A stretch of 32,166 nt of DNA from an uncultured Paracoccaceae bacterium (lineage in GTDB: Bacteria > Pseudomonadota > Alphaproteobacteria > Rhodobacterales > Rhodobacteraceae): contig CALMSR010000046.1 of assembly GCA_937872465.1 (NCBI GenBank), positions 1 to 32,166 on the forward strand, written 5' to 3'. The first letter of the stretch is position 1; each line of letters opens with the position of its first letter. Of the stretch, positions 1-6,735 are shown piece by piece. The position numbers and the translations under genes were made by a program. The notes beneath the pieces are model-generated. The model saw only the letters and a program-made list of their open reading frames with translations, did not search any database and was not told where the DNA came from.

Positions 1-111
1 TTCCACTGGTGGCCAAACCGGGCTGTCCCGATCTAATCATCCGGAAATGGTATGACAGGTGACAGGGGCGGGCTTCTCTGAATCGATGCGGCCCCTGAAT
101 CGGAGCCGCTC

Positions 112-1312
112 GTGATCCTGTCCGCCGAGACCCTGCCGCGGAAGTCGCGCCTCGCGGCGCTGCTCGACCATTTCGCCGAGGTCGAAGACCCGCGCGACGT
201 GCGGCGCATCCTGCATCCGCAGCCGGAGGTGCTGCTTCTCGTGGTCTGCGGCACCATCGCCGATTGCGACGAGTACGAGGACATCGCCGCCTGGGGCGCC
301 GCGCATCTCGGCTTCCTCCGCCAGCACCTGCCCTATGAAAACGGCGCGCCCGGCGAGCGCTGGCTCTCCATCCTGTTGAACCGGGTCAGTCCCGCGCTCT
401 TCGCCACCGCCTTCGCCGCCTGGGTGCGGGAGAGCTGGCCGGACAAGGCCTCGCTCGTCGCCATCGACGGCAAGACCTCGCGCCTCAGCCACGACAAGGG
501 CGCCGGCACGGCCCCGCTGCACCTCGTCTCCGCCTTCGCCACCACGGCGCGGCAGGTCCTCGCCCAGGAGGCGGTGCCCGACAAGGCGAATGAACTCGCC
601 GCCATCCCCGTCCTGCTCGAGCGGCTCGGCGCCGAGGGCGGCCTGGAGGGCGCGCTCGTCTCCATCGACGCCATCGCCACCAACGGCGAGATCGCCGCGG
701 CGATCACCGGCCAGGGGGCGGACTACCCGCCCGCGGTCAAGGCCAACCAGCCGACGCTCCGCGCCGAGGTCGAGGCCGCCTTCGCCGAGGCCGGGGATTT
801 CGAGACCCATGTCGATCTCGACAAGGGCCATGGCCGCATCGGGGAACGCCGCACCGCCGTGCCCCCCGCGCGCTCGACTGGCTCGATGGCGCCCGCCGCT
901 TTCCGGGCGAGATGCGCCTGCCCGGTGCCGCCTGCCTCGTCCGCGTCGAGACCCGGGGCGCGATCCGCACCGAGACACGCTTCTTCGCCTCTTCCCGCGC
1001 CCTCACCCCGGCGGAAGCCGCCCAGGCGATCCGCGGCCACTGGGCGATCGAGAACCGCCTGCGACTTCGGTCCTCGACGTCACCTTCGCCGACGACCTCT
1101 CCCGCCTCCGCAAGGAACACGGCGCCCGGACCATGGCCACCGTCCGACACTTCGCCCTCAATCTCGTCCGAACCGCCACGGACAAACGGTCCAGCAAGTC
1201 CCGCAGGAAGATCGCAGGATGGGACGCCAACTACCTCGACGCCATCCTCTCCTCACGCCCCGCCAAACCTGGATTCGGAGTCCCGGCAGATTGTTCCCGT
1301 CCGGAGCGGTGA
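112..1312 (+). pseudogene. ISAs1-family (H-repeat type) DDE transposase, two frameshifts
   Basis: The reading starts at a GTG with GGAG eight bases upstream. It gives a typical ISAs1/H-repeat transposase: an N-terminal segment with DHFAEVEDPRD, a first catalytic Asp in AIDGKTSR (about residue 119), a second in VSIDAIATNG, the conserved VKANQPTL, and a Glu in GHWAIENRL. The protein is split over three frames. Frame 1 is open to about 860, where a run of six C (862-867) marks the first shift. RALDWLDGARRFPGE to HWAIENRL continues in frame 3. After about 1060-1072 the C-terminal part (VLDVTFADDLSRLRKEHG to GWDANYLDAIL) is in frame 2 and ends at 1312. A single functional product is therefore unlikely, although programmed frameshifting cannot be excluded from sequence. 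No convincing pair of terminal inverted repeats is visible; the left flank has GGGCTGTCC at 20-28 but no partner was found on the right. Confidence 0.85.
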
Positions 1313-1383
1313 CCGGGATCGGGTGCCGGCACGGGCAACGCCCACGGCGGCGGCCCGGGACCGGCGCAAGCGCATGTGGCCTT

Positions 1384-1417
1384 GCGGGACCGGCTCGGCG
1401 GTCCCGCGCGTTTTCTC
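1384..1417 (+). terminator. Rho-independent terminator candidate, + strand
   Basis: A perfect 9-bp GC-rich stem (GCGGGACCG at 1384-1392 with CGGTCCCGC at 1399-1407) has a 6-nt loop and is followed after three bases by TTTTCTC. The T-run lies on the + strand, so it would stop transcripts from the decayed transposase before they run antisense into phbB. The rest of the 1313-1474 gap holds only further GC-rich inverted repeats. Confidence 0.55.
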
Positions 1418-1474
1418 GGGGCCGGCGGGGCCGGGCAGCCGTGAAGGGCCTGCCCGACCGTCCACCGGGCGGTG

Positions 1475-2197
1475 TCAGGAGAAGAACTGGCCGCCGTTCG
1501 CGCTGATCGTCGAGCCGGTGACGAAGCCGGCCTCGTCGGAGGCGAGGAAGACCACGGCGCGGGCGATCTCCGAAGCCTCGCCGAGCCGCCCCACCGGGAT
1601 CTGGGCGATGATGGCTTCGCGCACCTTCTCGGGAACGGCCATGACCATGTCGGTGGCGATATAGCCCGGGGCAACCACGTTCACCGTGACGTTGTTGCGC
1701 GCGCCCTCCTGGGCGAGCGCCCGGGAGAAGCCGATGTCTCCGGCCTTGGAGGCCGAGTAGTTCGCCTGGGCAAACTGACCCTTCTGGCCGTTGATCGAGG
1801 AGATGGTCACGATCCGGCCGAACTTGCGCTCGCGCATCCCGCCCCAGACGTTGTGGGTCATGTTGAAGACGCCGGTGAGGTTGGTGTCGATGACCTCGCG
1901 CCACTGCTGGGGCGTCATCTTGTGGAAGGGTGCGTCCCGCGTGATGCCGGCGTTGTTGACCAGCACGTCCACCGGGCCGAGATCCGCCTCGACCGCCTCG
2001 ATCCCGGCCTTGCAGGCATCGTAATCCGCAACCGACCACTTGTAGGTCTTGATGCCGGTTTCCGCGGTGAACTTCTGCGCCGCCTCGTCATTGCCCGCGT
2101 AATTGGCGGCGACCGAATATCCCGCCGCCTTCAATGCCTCCGAGATCGCCGCGCCGATGCCGCGCGAGCCCCCCGTGACCAGTGCCACTCGTCCCAT
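1475..2197 (-). CDS. phbB: Acetoacetyl-CoA reductase (PhbB/PhaB)
   Basis: A 240-aa short-chain dehydrogenase/reductase. It would reduce acetoacetyl-CoA to (R)-3-hydroxybutyryl-CoA with NADPH, the second step of PHB synthesis, in the cytoplasm. The Rossmann motif VTGGSRGIG is near residues 7-15, NNAG is present, and the catalytic Ser-Tyr-Lys set is seen in ISSINGQKGQFAQANYSASK. The C-terminal ISANGGQFFS matches the PhaB subfamily (ISANGGQYM/F) rather than FabG. The start is fixed by AAGGAGGAC seven bases upstream of ATG at 2197. The gene follows phbA by 25 bp on the same strand, so they are almost certainly one transcript. FabG is the main alternative but is made unlikely by the neighbour and the C-terminus. 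Confidence 0.95.
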   Translation of the reverse strand: MGRVALVTGGSRGIGAAISEALKAAGYSVAANYAGNDEAAQKFTAETGIKTYKWSVADYDACKAGIEAVEADLGPVDVLVNNAGITRDAPFHKMTPQQWREVIDTNLTGVFNMTHNVWGGMRERKFGRIVTISSINGQKGQFAQANYSASKAGDIGFSRALAQEGARNNVTVNVVAPGYIATDMVMAVPEKVREAIIAQIPVGRLGEASEIARAVVFLASDEAGFVTGSTISANGGQFFS

Positions 2198-2223
2198 GTT
2201 CGTCCTCCTTGTTTTCAATCCGC

Positions 2224-3399
2224 CTACGGCCGCTCGACGCAGAGCGCCACGCCCATGCCGCCACCGATGCAGAGCGTCGCGAGGCCCTTCTTGGCGTTGC
2301 GCCGCTTCATCTCGAAGAGCAGCGTGTTCAGCACCCGCGCGCCGCTCGCGCCGATCGGGTGGCCGATGGCGATCGCGCCGCCGTTCACGTTCACGATCGA
2401 CGGATCCCAGCCCATGTCCTTGTTGACCGCGCAAGCCTGGGCCGCAAAGGCCTCGTTGGCTTCGATGAGATCGAGATCCTCGACCTTCCAGCCCGCCTTG
2501 GCCAGCGCCTTGCGGCTGGCGTAGATCGGCCCGACGCCCATGATCTTTGGGTCGAGACCGGCGGTCGCGTAGCTCACGATCCGGGCCAGGGGCTCGATGC
2601 CGCGCTTCTCGGCGTTCTCCGCCGTCATCAGAAGCGTCACCGCGGCGCCGTCGTTCAGACCCGAGGCATTGCCCGCGGTCACCGTGCCGTCCTTGGAGAA
2701 GGCGGGGCGCAGCTTGGCCATGGCGTCGATGGTCGCGCCGTGGCGGATGTATTCGTCCTTGTCGACCACGATGTCGCCCTTGCGGGTCTTGACCGTGAAG
2801 GGCACCACCTCGTCGTCGAATTTCCCGGCCTTCTGCGCGGCTTCGGCCTTGTTCTGGCTGGCGACGGCGAATTCGTCCTGCTGCTCGCGGGTGATCTGCC
2901 ACTGGGTCGCCACGTTCTCGGCGGTGGTCCCCATGTGATAGTCGTTGAAGGCGTCCCAGAGCCCGTCCTTGATCATGGTGTCGACGAACTTCATGTCGCC
3001 CATCTTCTGTCCGGCGCGCAGATGGGCGGCGTGGGTCGAGAGGCTCATGCTCTCCTGGCCACCGGCCACCACCACCTCGGAATCGCCGAGCTGGATGTGC
3101 TGGGCGCCGAGCGCCACCGCGCGCAGCCCCGAGCCGCAGACCTGGTTCAGGCCCCAGGCGGCGCTCTCGATCGGAAGCCCGGCCTTGATATGGGCCTGAC
3201 GCGCCGGATTCTGGCCCTGGGCGGCGGTCAGGACCTGGCCGAGGATCGTTTCGGACACATCCGCGGCATCGACGCCCGCACGCTCGAGCACGGCCTTGAT
3301 CGAGGCGGCTCCGAGATCATGCGCCGGCGTGTTCGCGAAGGCACCGTTGAAACTGCCGACAGCGGTACGCGCGGCCGAAGCGATGACGACATTGGTCAA
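2224..3399 (-). CDS. phbA: Acetyl-CoA C-acetyltransferase (beta-ketothiolase)
   Basis: A 391-aa thiolase that would condense two acetyl-CoA into acetoacetyl-CoA, the first step of PHB synthesis. The nucleophilic Cys lies in [12 protein letters not shown]; the C-terminal catalytic motifs are [19 protein letters not shown] (His) and [10 protein letters not shown] (Cys). NEAFAAQ is also present. The length equals the family norm. The start is inferred to be TTG at 3399: the protein then begins [15 protein letters not shown], as PhaA proteins do, and GGAGG lies 8 bases upstream. The frame stays open further upstream, but that part is not thiolase-like. phbB follows directly. A 7-bp stem hairpin (3417-3435) sits just upstream of the ribosome site. 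Confidence 0.96.
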   Translation of the reverse strand: MTNVVIASAARTAVGSFNGAFANTPAHDLGAASIKAVLERAGVDAADVSETILGQVLTAAQGQNPARQAHIKAGLPIESAAWGLNQVCGSGLRAVALGAQHIQLGDSEVVVAGGQESMSLSTHAAHLRAGQKMGDMKFVDTMIKDGLWDAFNDYHMGTTAENVATQWQITREQQDEFAVASQNKAEAAQKAGKFDDEVVPFTVKTRKGDIVVDKDEYIRHGATIDAMAKLRPAFSKDGTVTAGNASGLNDGAAVTLLMTAENAEKRGIEPLARIVSYATAGLDPKIMGVGPIYASRKALAKAGWKVEDLDLIEANEAFAAQACAVNKDMGWDPSIVNVNGGAIAIGHPIGASGARVLNTLLFEMKRRNAKKGLATLCIGGGMGVALCVERP

Positions 3400-3416
3400 T
3401 TCAGAATCCTCCAATC

Positions 3417-3435
3417 GCGGGCCTTCCGGGCCCGC
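3417..3435 (-). promoter_or_regulatory. Hairpin in the phbA leader
   Basis: GCGGGCC and GGCCCGC form a 7-bp stem with a 5-nt loop, ending 17 bases before the TTG start of phbA and directly before its GGAGG. There is no T-run, so it is a poor terminator; it could modulate translation or protect the phbA-phbB message. The rest of the 112-bp phaC-phbA gap contains TTTGTGCAACG (minus strand), which resembles TGC-rich PhaR targets. The function is inferred. Confidence 0.35.
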
Positions 3436-3511
3436 ACCCCCTTGCGAGCGACCGCGAACGATTCGCCGCGGATGCATCGAGTGATCCACGTTGCACAAAG
3501 CGCCGCGGCGC

Positions 3512-4759
3512 TCAACCGGAACGCCGGGACAGGAACTCCGCAAGCGGCCGCAGCACCGTCGCGCGCGCCGCGCTGCCGACGACCATGCCCACATGGCCGG
3601 TCCTCGGCCGGAGGATGCGCGCCTCGGGAATCAGCCGGCCGAGTGGCTCCGCGATCTCCGGCGGGGCGATCGTGTCGCCCCGGCCGCTGAAGATCAGGGC
3701 CGGTGCCGCCACCCGCCGCAGATCGACCTCGCCGCCGAGAAAGCGCCAGCGGCCCGTCGCCGTGTCGTTGCGGATCTGCCAGCCGATAAGGAGATCCCGC
3801 GCCGCGGGCAGGGGCATGGGAACGCCGTCGGCCAGCCAGTCCTCGAGCGCGACGAAGAGCATCGCCGCCGCCCCGTCCGGATCCATGCGGGCGAGCTTCT
3901 GGAACTTCAGCGCCGCCTGCATCGGATTGACCAGCGCGAAGAGCGACTGGAAGAAGGCGACCGGCACCATCCCGAATGCGGCGCCGAGCCCCTCGAGCAG
4001 CCGTTCGGCCCGCTCCGTGCCCTCGGATCGGATCAGCGCCCGGAACGAGCCGGCGATCCCACGGGTCGAGGCGAAATCCCAGGGCGCGCCGATGGTGACC
4101 AGCCGCGCGACCCCCTCGGGCACCCTCGCGGCCGCGCCGGCCGCCAGCGTCCCGCCCATGCAATAGCCCATCAAGGCCACGGGCCGGCCGCCTTCCTCCA
4201 GCACCTGCCGAAGCGCCGGAAGGAGTCGCCGCCGCCCGTAGTCGTCGAGCCCGAACCCCGCCTCCTCGGCACCCGGCTCGCCCCAGTCGAGCAGGAGGGG
4301 GCGAATGCCCTGCGCGGCCAGCCAGCGCAGCACCGAACGGCCGGGGGCGAGGTCGAGGATATAGGAGCGGTTGATCAGGCTCGGCACCGCGAGCACCGGC
4401 GGCCCCAGCGGGTCGGTGGCCTCGGGCGTCGCGCCGAAGTCGAGCAGCCGCGCCGAGCCCTCGGACCAGATCACCGGCGGTTCGCGCAGCGTCCGGCGAT
4501 AGGGATGGCGCTGCCAGATCTCCAGTCCGGCGACCGTGGCGGAGAGGCGCGCGGCGATCTCGCGCGCAACCTCGGTCTGGTCGAGATCCGGGCCGAGCGC
4601 GGCGGCGCTGCCGGCCAGATGCGGGTGCCAGGGAAAGCGCTCGTGATCCGACAGCGGCGCCGCCATCAGCGCCTGGGAATAGGCCAGCGCCGCCGTGCCG
4701 AGATGGAAGGGCAGCGGCGAGGGCTGGCCGATCCTGTGCGCGGCGGGCCCGGTGCTCAC
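3512..4759 (-). CDS. phaC: PHA synthase-like alpha/beta hydrolase (PhaC family, short)
   Basis: A 415-aa protein with hallmarks of poly(3-hydroxyalkanoate) polymerase. [12 protein letters not shown] lies at 126-137. A lipase-like box GYCMGG carries the nucleophile Cys200 instead of Ser. [11 protein letters not shown] lies at 304-314, and Asp362 (SGRGDTIAP) and His389 (RTGHVG) complete a Cys-Asp-His triad. It is far shorter than class I PhaC (about 570-600 aa) and lacks the usual long N-terminal domain, so it is closer in size to class III PhaC (about 355 aa). It would polymerise 3-hydroxybutyryl-CoA at the granule surface. The start is GTG at 4759, which overlaps the stop codon of the upstream 59-aa ORF (GTGA), implying translational coupling. 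phbA follows after 112 bp. A hydrolase or depolymerase role is the alternative, but the Cys nucleophile argues for polymerase. Confidence 0.8.
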   Translation of the reverse strand: MSTGPAAHRIGQPSPLPFHLGTAALAYSQALMAAPLSDHERFPWHPHLAGSAAALGPDLDQTEVAREIAARLSATVAGLEIWQRHPYRRTLREPPVIWSEGSARLLDFGATPEATDPLGPPVLAVPSLINRSYILDLAPGRSVLRWLAAQGIRPLLLDWGEPGAEEAGFGLDDYGRRRLLPALRQVLEEGGRPVALMGYCMGGTLAAGAAARVPEGVARLVTIGAPWDFASTRGIAGSFRALIRSEGTERAERLLEGLGAAFGMVPVAFFQSLFALVNPMQAALKFQKLARMDPDGAAAMLFVALEDWLADGVPMPLPAARDLLIGWQIRNDTATGRWRFLGGEVDLRRVAAPALIFSGRGDTIAPPEIAEPLGRLIPEARILRPRTGHVGMVVGSAARATVLRPLAEFLSRRSG

Positions 4760-4935
4760 GCCCCGGTCCGGCCGGGGCGCGGCGCCGGCGCGGGCCCGTG
4801 CAGGGCGCAGAGCGCCAGGTGCCGCTCCCAGAGGTCGAGGTATCGTGCCGCCCGCCGCCGCGCGACGGAATCCGCCGTCCCGGCCTCCGGCCGGATGGCA
4901 CCGGGTTCAGCCTCGATTTCCTCGATCCTCGTCAT
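4756..4935 (-). CDS. Small unknown protein coupled to PhaC-like synthase
   Basis: A 59-aa ORF (ATG at 4935) whose TGA overlaps the GTG of the PhaC-like gene by four bases. It has an acidic N-terminal stretch (TRIEEIEAEPG), a basic centre (ARRRAARYLDLWERHLALCA) that could form an amphipathic helix, and a Pro-rich tail. GGGGAAC lies upstream with acceptable spacing. I do not recognise it. Its place as first gene of the synthase operon suggests an accessory role in PHA synthesis, by analogy with the small or partner subunits (PhaE, PhaR-type) of class III and IV synthases, but no homology to these can be shown here. The 89-residue extension to an ATG at 5022 is less likely because it runs into the intergenic regulatory region. 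Confidence 0.55.
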   Translation of the reverse strand: MTRIEEIEAEPGAIRPEAGTADSVARRRAARYLDLWERHLALCALHGPAPAPRPGRTGA

Positions 4936-4962
4936 CAGGTTCCCCGCGGGAAATTCGCACCT

Positions 4963-5001
4963 GCAAAAAGCCTTTGCGCCCAGCCGCCCGGTCGGTAATC
5001 T
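4963..5001 (+). promoter_or_regulatory. phaR promoter with overlapping PhaR-type operator
   Basis: A -35 TTTGCG (4973-4978), 17-bp spacer and -10 TAATCT (4996-5001) precede phaR. An inverted repeat GCAAA-N5-TTTGC (4963-4977) overlaps the -35. PhaR proteins of Paracoccus and relatives bind TGC-rich inverted repeats and repress their own genes, so autoregulation is likely. The site lies between the divergent phaC-like operon (first start 4935) and phaR, and could control both. Confidence 0.55.
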
Positions 5002-5040
5002 TGAGCTTGGCGGAAGCGACATTCACCAGGAGACATGCGT

Positions 5041-5628
5041 GTGGCCGAAAGCAAGGACAACAGCGCCGAGCCCATCGTCATCAAGAAATACGCCAACCGT
5101 CGCCTCTATAACACGGCCAAGTCGAGCTATGTGACGCTCGAACACCTCGCGGAGATGGTCCGCGCCGGTCAGGATTTCGTGGTCAACGACGCGAAGACCG
5201 GCGAGGACATCACCCGCGGCGTGCTCGCGCAGATCATCTTCGAGGAGGAAGCCAAGGGGCATACCATGCTGCCGGCGAACTTCCTGCGCCAGCTCATCCG
5301 GCTCTACGGCGACACGCTGCAGGGCTTCGTGCCCGGCTATCTCGATGCCTCGATGGAAACCTTCGCCCGCAATCAGGAATCGATGCGCGAGCAGGTGGCA
5401 AAGGCCTTCGAGGCGAACCCGGCGCTCGCGAATTTCGAGACGCTGGCGCGCTCGAACATGGAGTGGTTCGAGAACGCCATGCGCATGTTCGCGCCCTTCG
5501 CGACCGGCATGGGCGGCACGAGCGCCCCGCCGGCGAAGACCCAGAAGCGCGACATGGAGATCGACGAGCTGAAGAAGCGGCTCGCCGAGATGCAGGCCCA
5601 GCTCAGCCGGCTGGTCAAGGAGGACTGA
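5041..5628 (+). CDS. phaR: Polyhydroxyalkanoate synthesis repressor PhaR
   Basis: A protein of 195 aa from the GTG at 5041. Near the N-terminus it carries the PHB accumulation regulator signature IKKYANRRLYNT (about 14-25) followed by SYVTLEHLAEMV and VNDAKTGEDITRGVLAQIIFEEE. The second domain includes LPANFLRQLIRLYGDTLQGFVPGYLDASME, and the C-terminus is a charged helical tail (DMEIDELKKRLAEMQAQLSR would be coiled coil). PhaR binds DNA and PHB and lifts repression of phasin and synthesis genes when polymer forms. GTG 5041 is preferred over ATG 5035 because AGGAG (5028-5032) is 8 bases from the former but only 2 from the latter. The gene is divergent from the PhaC-like operon and ends 8 bp from the convergent EAL gene. 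Confidence 0.93.
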   Translation: MAESKDNSAEPIVIKKYANRRLYNTAKSSYVTLEHLAEMVRAGQDFVVNDAKTGEDITRGVLAQIIFEEEAKGHTMLPANFLRQLIRLYGDTLQGFVPGYLDASMETFARNQESMREQVAKAFEANPALANFETLARSNMEWFENAMRMFAPFATGMGGTSAPPAKTQKRDMEIDELKKRLAEMQAQLSRLVKED

Positions 5629-5636
5629 GCGCGCCT

Positions 5637-6497
5637 CTACGCCGTCGCGGCGAGCCCGTCGCCACCCCGCGCCGGCGGCATTTCCGGCTCGGCCGCGGGG
5701 CGGCCCACCAGATAGCCCTGAAGGCAGTCGATCCCGGCCGCGTGCAGCCAGTCGGCCTCGGCCGGCGATTCGACCCGCTCGGCGACGGTCATCATCTCGA
5801 AATGCCGCGCCAGGGTGGTCAGGCAGCTGATCAGGACCTGGCAGTCGCGGCTCCTGTGCACGTCCTGCACGAAGGCGCCGTCGATCTTGACGATGTCGAA
5901 GCGGAAATCGCGGAAATGGCGGAAGCCGGTGGCCCCGGCGCCGAAATCGTCGAGGGCGAAGGCGGGACCCATGCGCCGCACATGGTCCATGAACTCGATG
6001 GTCTGGGCGGCATCCGCCAGCGCCTCGCCCTCGGTGATCTCGAGGATCAGCCGGCCGCAGACGCCGCTGCCGCCGCGATGCGCCGCGGCGAGGATCGCCA
6101 GCCACTCCTCGTCGCCCATCGAGAGCGGCGACATGTTCACCGAAAGCCGCAGCGCCGGATTGGCCGCCAACGCGCGCAGCGCATGCGCCAGCCCGAGCCG
6201 GTCGATGGCCCGGCCGAGGATCCCGTCCTCGACCGACGGCATGAAGCCGCCGGCGGGCAGAACCTGTCCATTGGGCAGCCGCAGCCGCGCCAGCATCTCG
6301 TAGAAGGCCGGCATCCGCGGGTTCTCCGCGCGCACCACCGGCTGATAATGGAAGCTCACCCGCCCCTGGGCCAGCGCCTGGGCCACGGTGAAGCGGATCC
6401 GCGCCTTGGCCTCGACGCGCGTCATGGTCATGGCCTGCTCGGCGTCGCTCATGGTCTTGAGCAGCCTGAAGGCATCGATCGAGGGCATCTGGTGCAT
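5637..6497 (-). CDS. EAL-domain cyclic-di-GMP phosphodiesterase
   Basis: A 286-aa protein that is almost entirely an EAL domain (about residues 33-270), with no GGDEF, PAS or membrane segment. The signature EAL is EML (FYEMLARLRLP, Glu67). Other catalytic positions are kept: Asn121 (SVNMS), Glu153 (LEITE), Asp183-Asp184 (ALDDFGAG), Lys204 (VKIDG), Glu240 (AERVES, where most have AEGVE) and Gln260 (LQGYLVGRP). Activity hydrolysing c-di-GMP to pGpG is therefore plausible. The N-terminal 30 residues have no recognisable sensor domain. It is monocistronic, converging with phaR at 8 bp. Its upstream region contains two LexA boxes and one CtrA box, which suggests control by DNA damage and by the CckA-CtrA phosphorelay. 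Confidence 0.92.
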   Translation of the reverse strand: MHQMPSIDAFRLLKTMSDAEQAMTMTRVEAKARIRFTVAQALAQGRVSFHYQPVVRAENPRMPAFYEMLARLRLPNGQVLPAGGFMPSVEDGILGRAIDRLGLAHALRALAANPALRLSVNMSPLSMGDEEWLAILAAAHRGGSGVCGRLILEITEGEALADAAQTIEFMDHVRRMGPAFALDDFGAGATGFRHFRDFRFDIVKIDGAFVQDVHRSRDCQVLISCLTTLARHFEMMTVAERVESPAEADWLHAAGIDCLQGYLVGRPAAEPEMPPARGGDGLAATA

Positions 6498-6543
6498 GGC
6501 GCGCTGACCTTCCGTTCCGCTGACCCGGTTTACCTAACGCATT

Positions 6544-6558
6544 GTTCTCTAAAAGTTC
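6544..6558 (+). promoter_or_regulatory. LexA (SOS) box 1, GTTC-N7-GTTC
   Basis: A perfect match to the alphaproteobacterial LexA target GTTC-N7-GTTC, 46 bp upstream of the EAL start codon and within its probable promoter (AT-rich 6530-6600). It is also in the divergent upstream region of the ATPase gene, but 177 bp from that start. The second box begins 32 bp away, about three helical turns. Confidence 0.65.
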
Positions 6559-6575
6559 GTGAACTGGGTAAAACT

Positions 6576-6590
6576 GTTCGGTTAATGTTC
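6576..6590 (+). promoter_or_regulatory. LexA (SOS) box 2, GTTC-N7-GTTC
   Basis: A second perfect GTTC-N7-GTTC on the same strand, phased 32 bp from the first. It overlaps the CtrA half-site pair by nine bases, so LexA and CtrA could not easily occupy both at once. Confidence 0.65.
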
Positions 6591-6597
6591 CGTTAAC
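6582..6597 (+). promoter_or_regulatory. CtrA binding box, TTAA-N7-TTAAC
   Basis: TTAATGTTCCGTTAAC is an exact match to the full CtrA consensus TTAA-N7-TTAAC. Such a match is rare by chance in DNA this GC-rich. It lies 84 bp upstream of the EAL gene. It is also the core of a 6-bp inverted repeat GGTTAA/TTAACC (6580-6598). Confidence 0.6.
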
Positions 6598-6735
6598 CCC
6601 CGGCACCGCAGATTTCGGCGTCCCGCGGCCGCAAGACGCCACATCTCGGCGTTCGGCAGGCAGGCCGCGCCCCTTGCCCCGTCTGCGCAGCTCTGCGAGG
6701 AAATTCCGGCGGGGCGGAAGCGAGGCGGAAAGGAC

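Noticed and set aside
2182..3690. 502-codon + strand frame antisense to phbA
   Set aside because: Antisense shadow of the thiolase gene; no motif and no ribosome site.
3396..4901. Long minus-strand frame over the PhaC-like gene (501 codons)
   Set aside because: Out-of-frame shadow in GC-rich DNA; Arg/Ala/Gly-rich with no domain, while the overlapping frame has full PhaC motifs.
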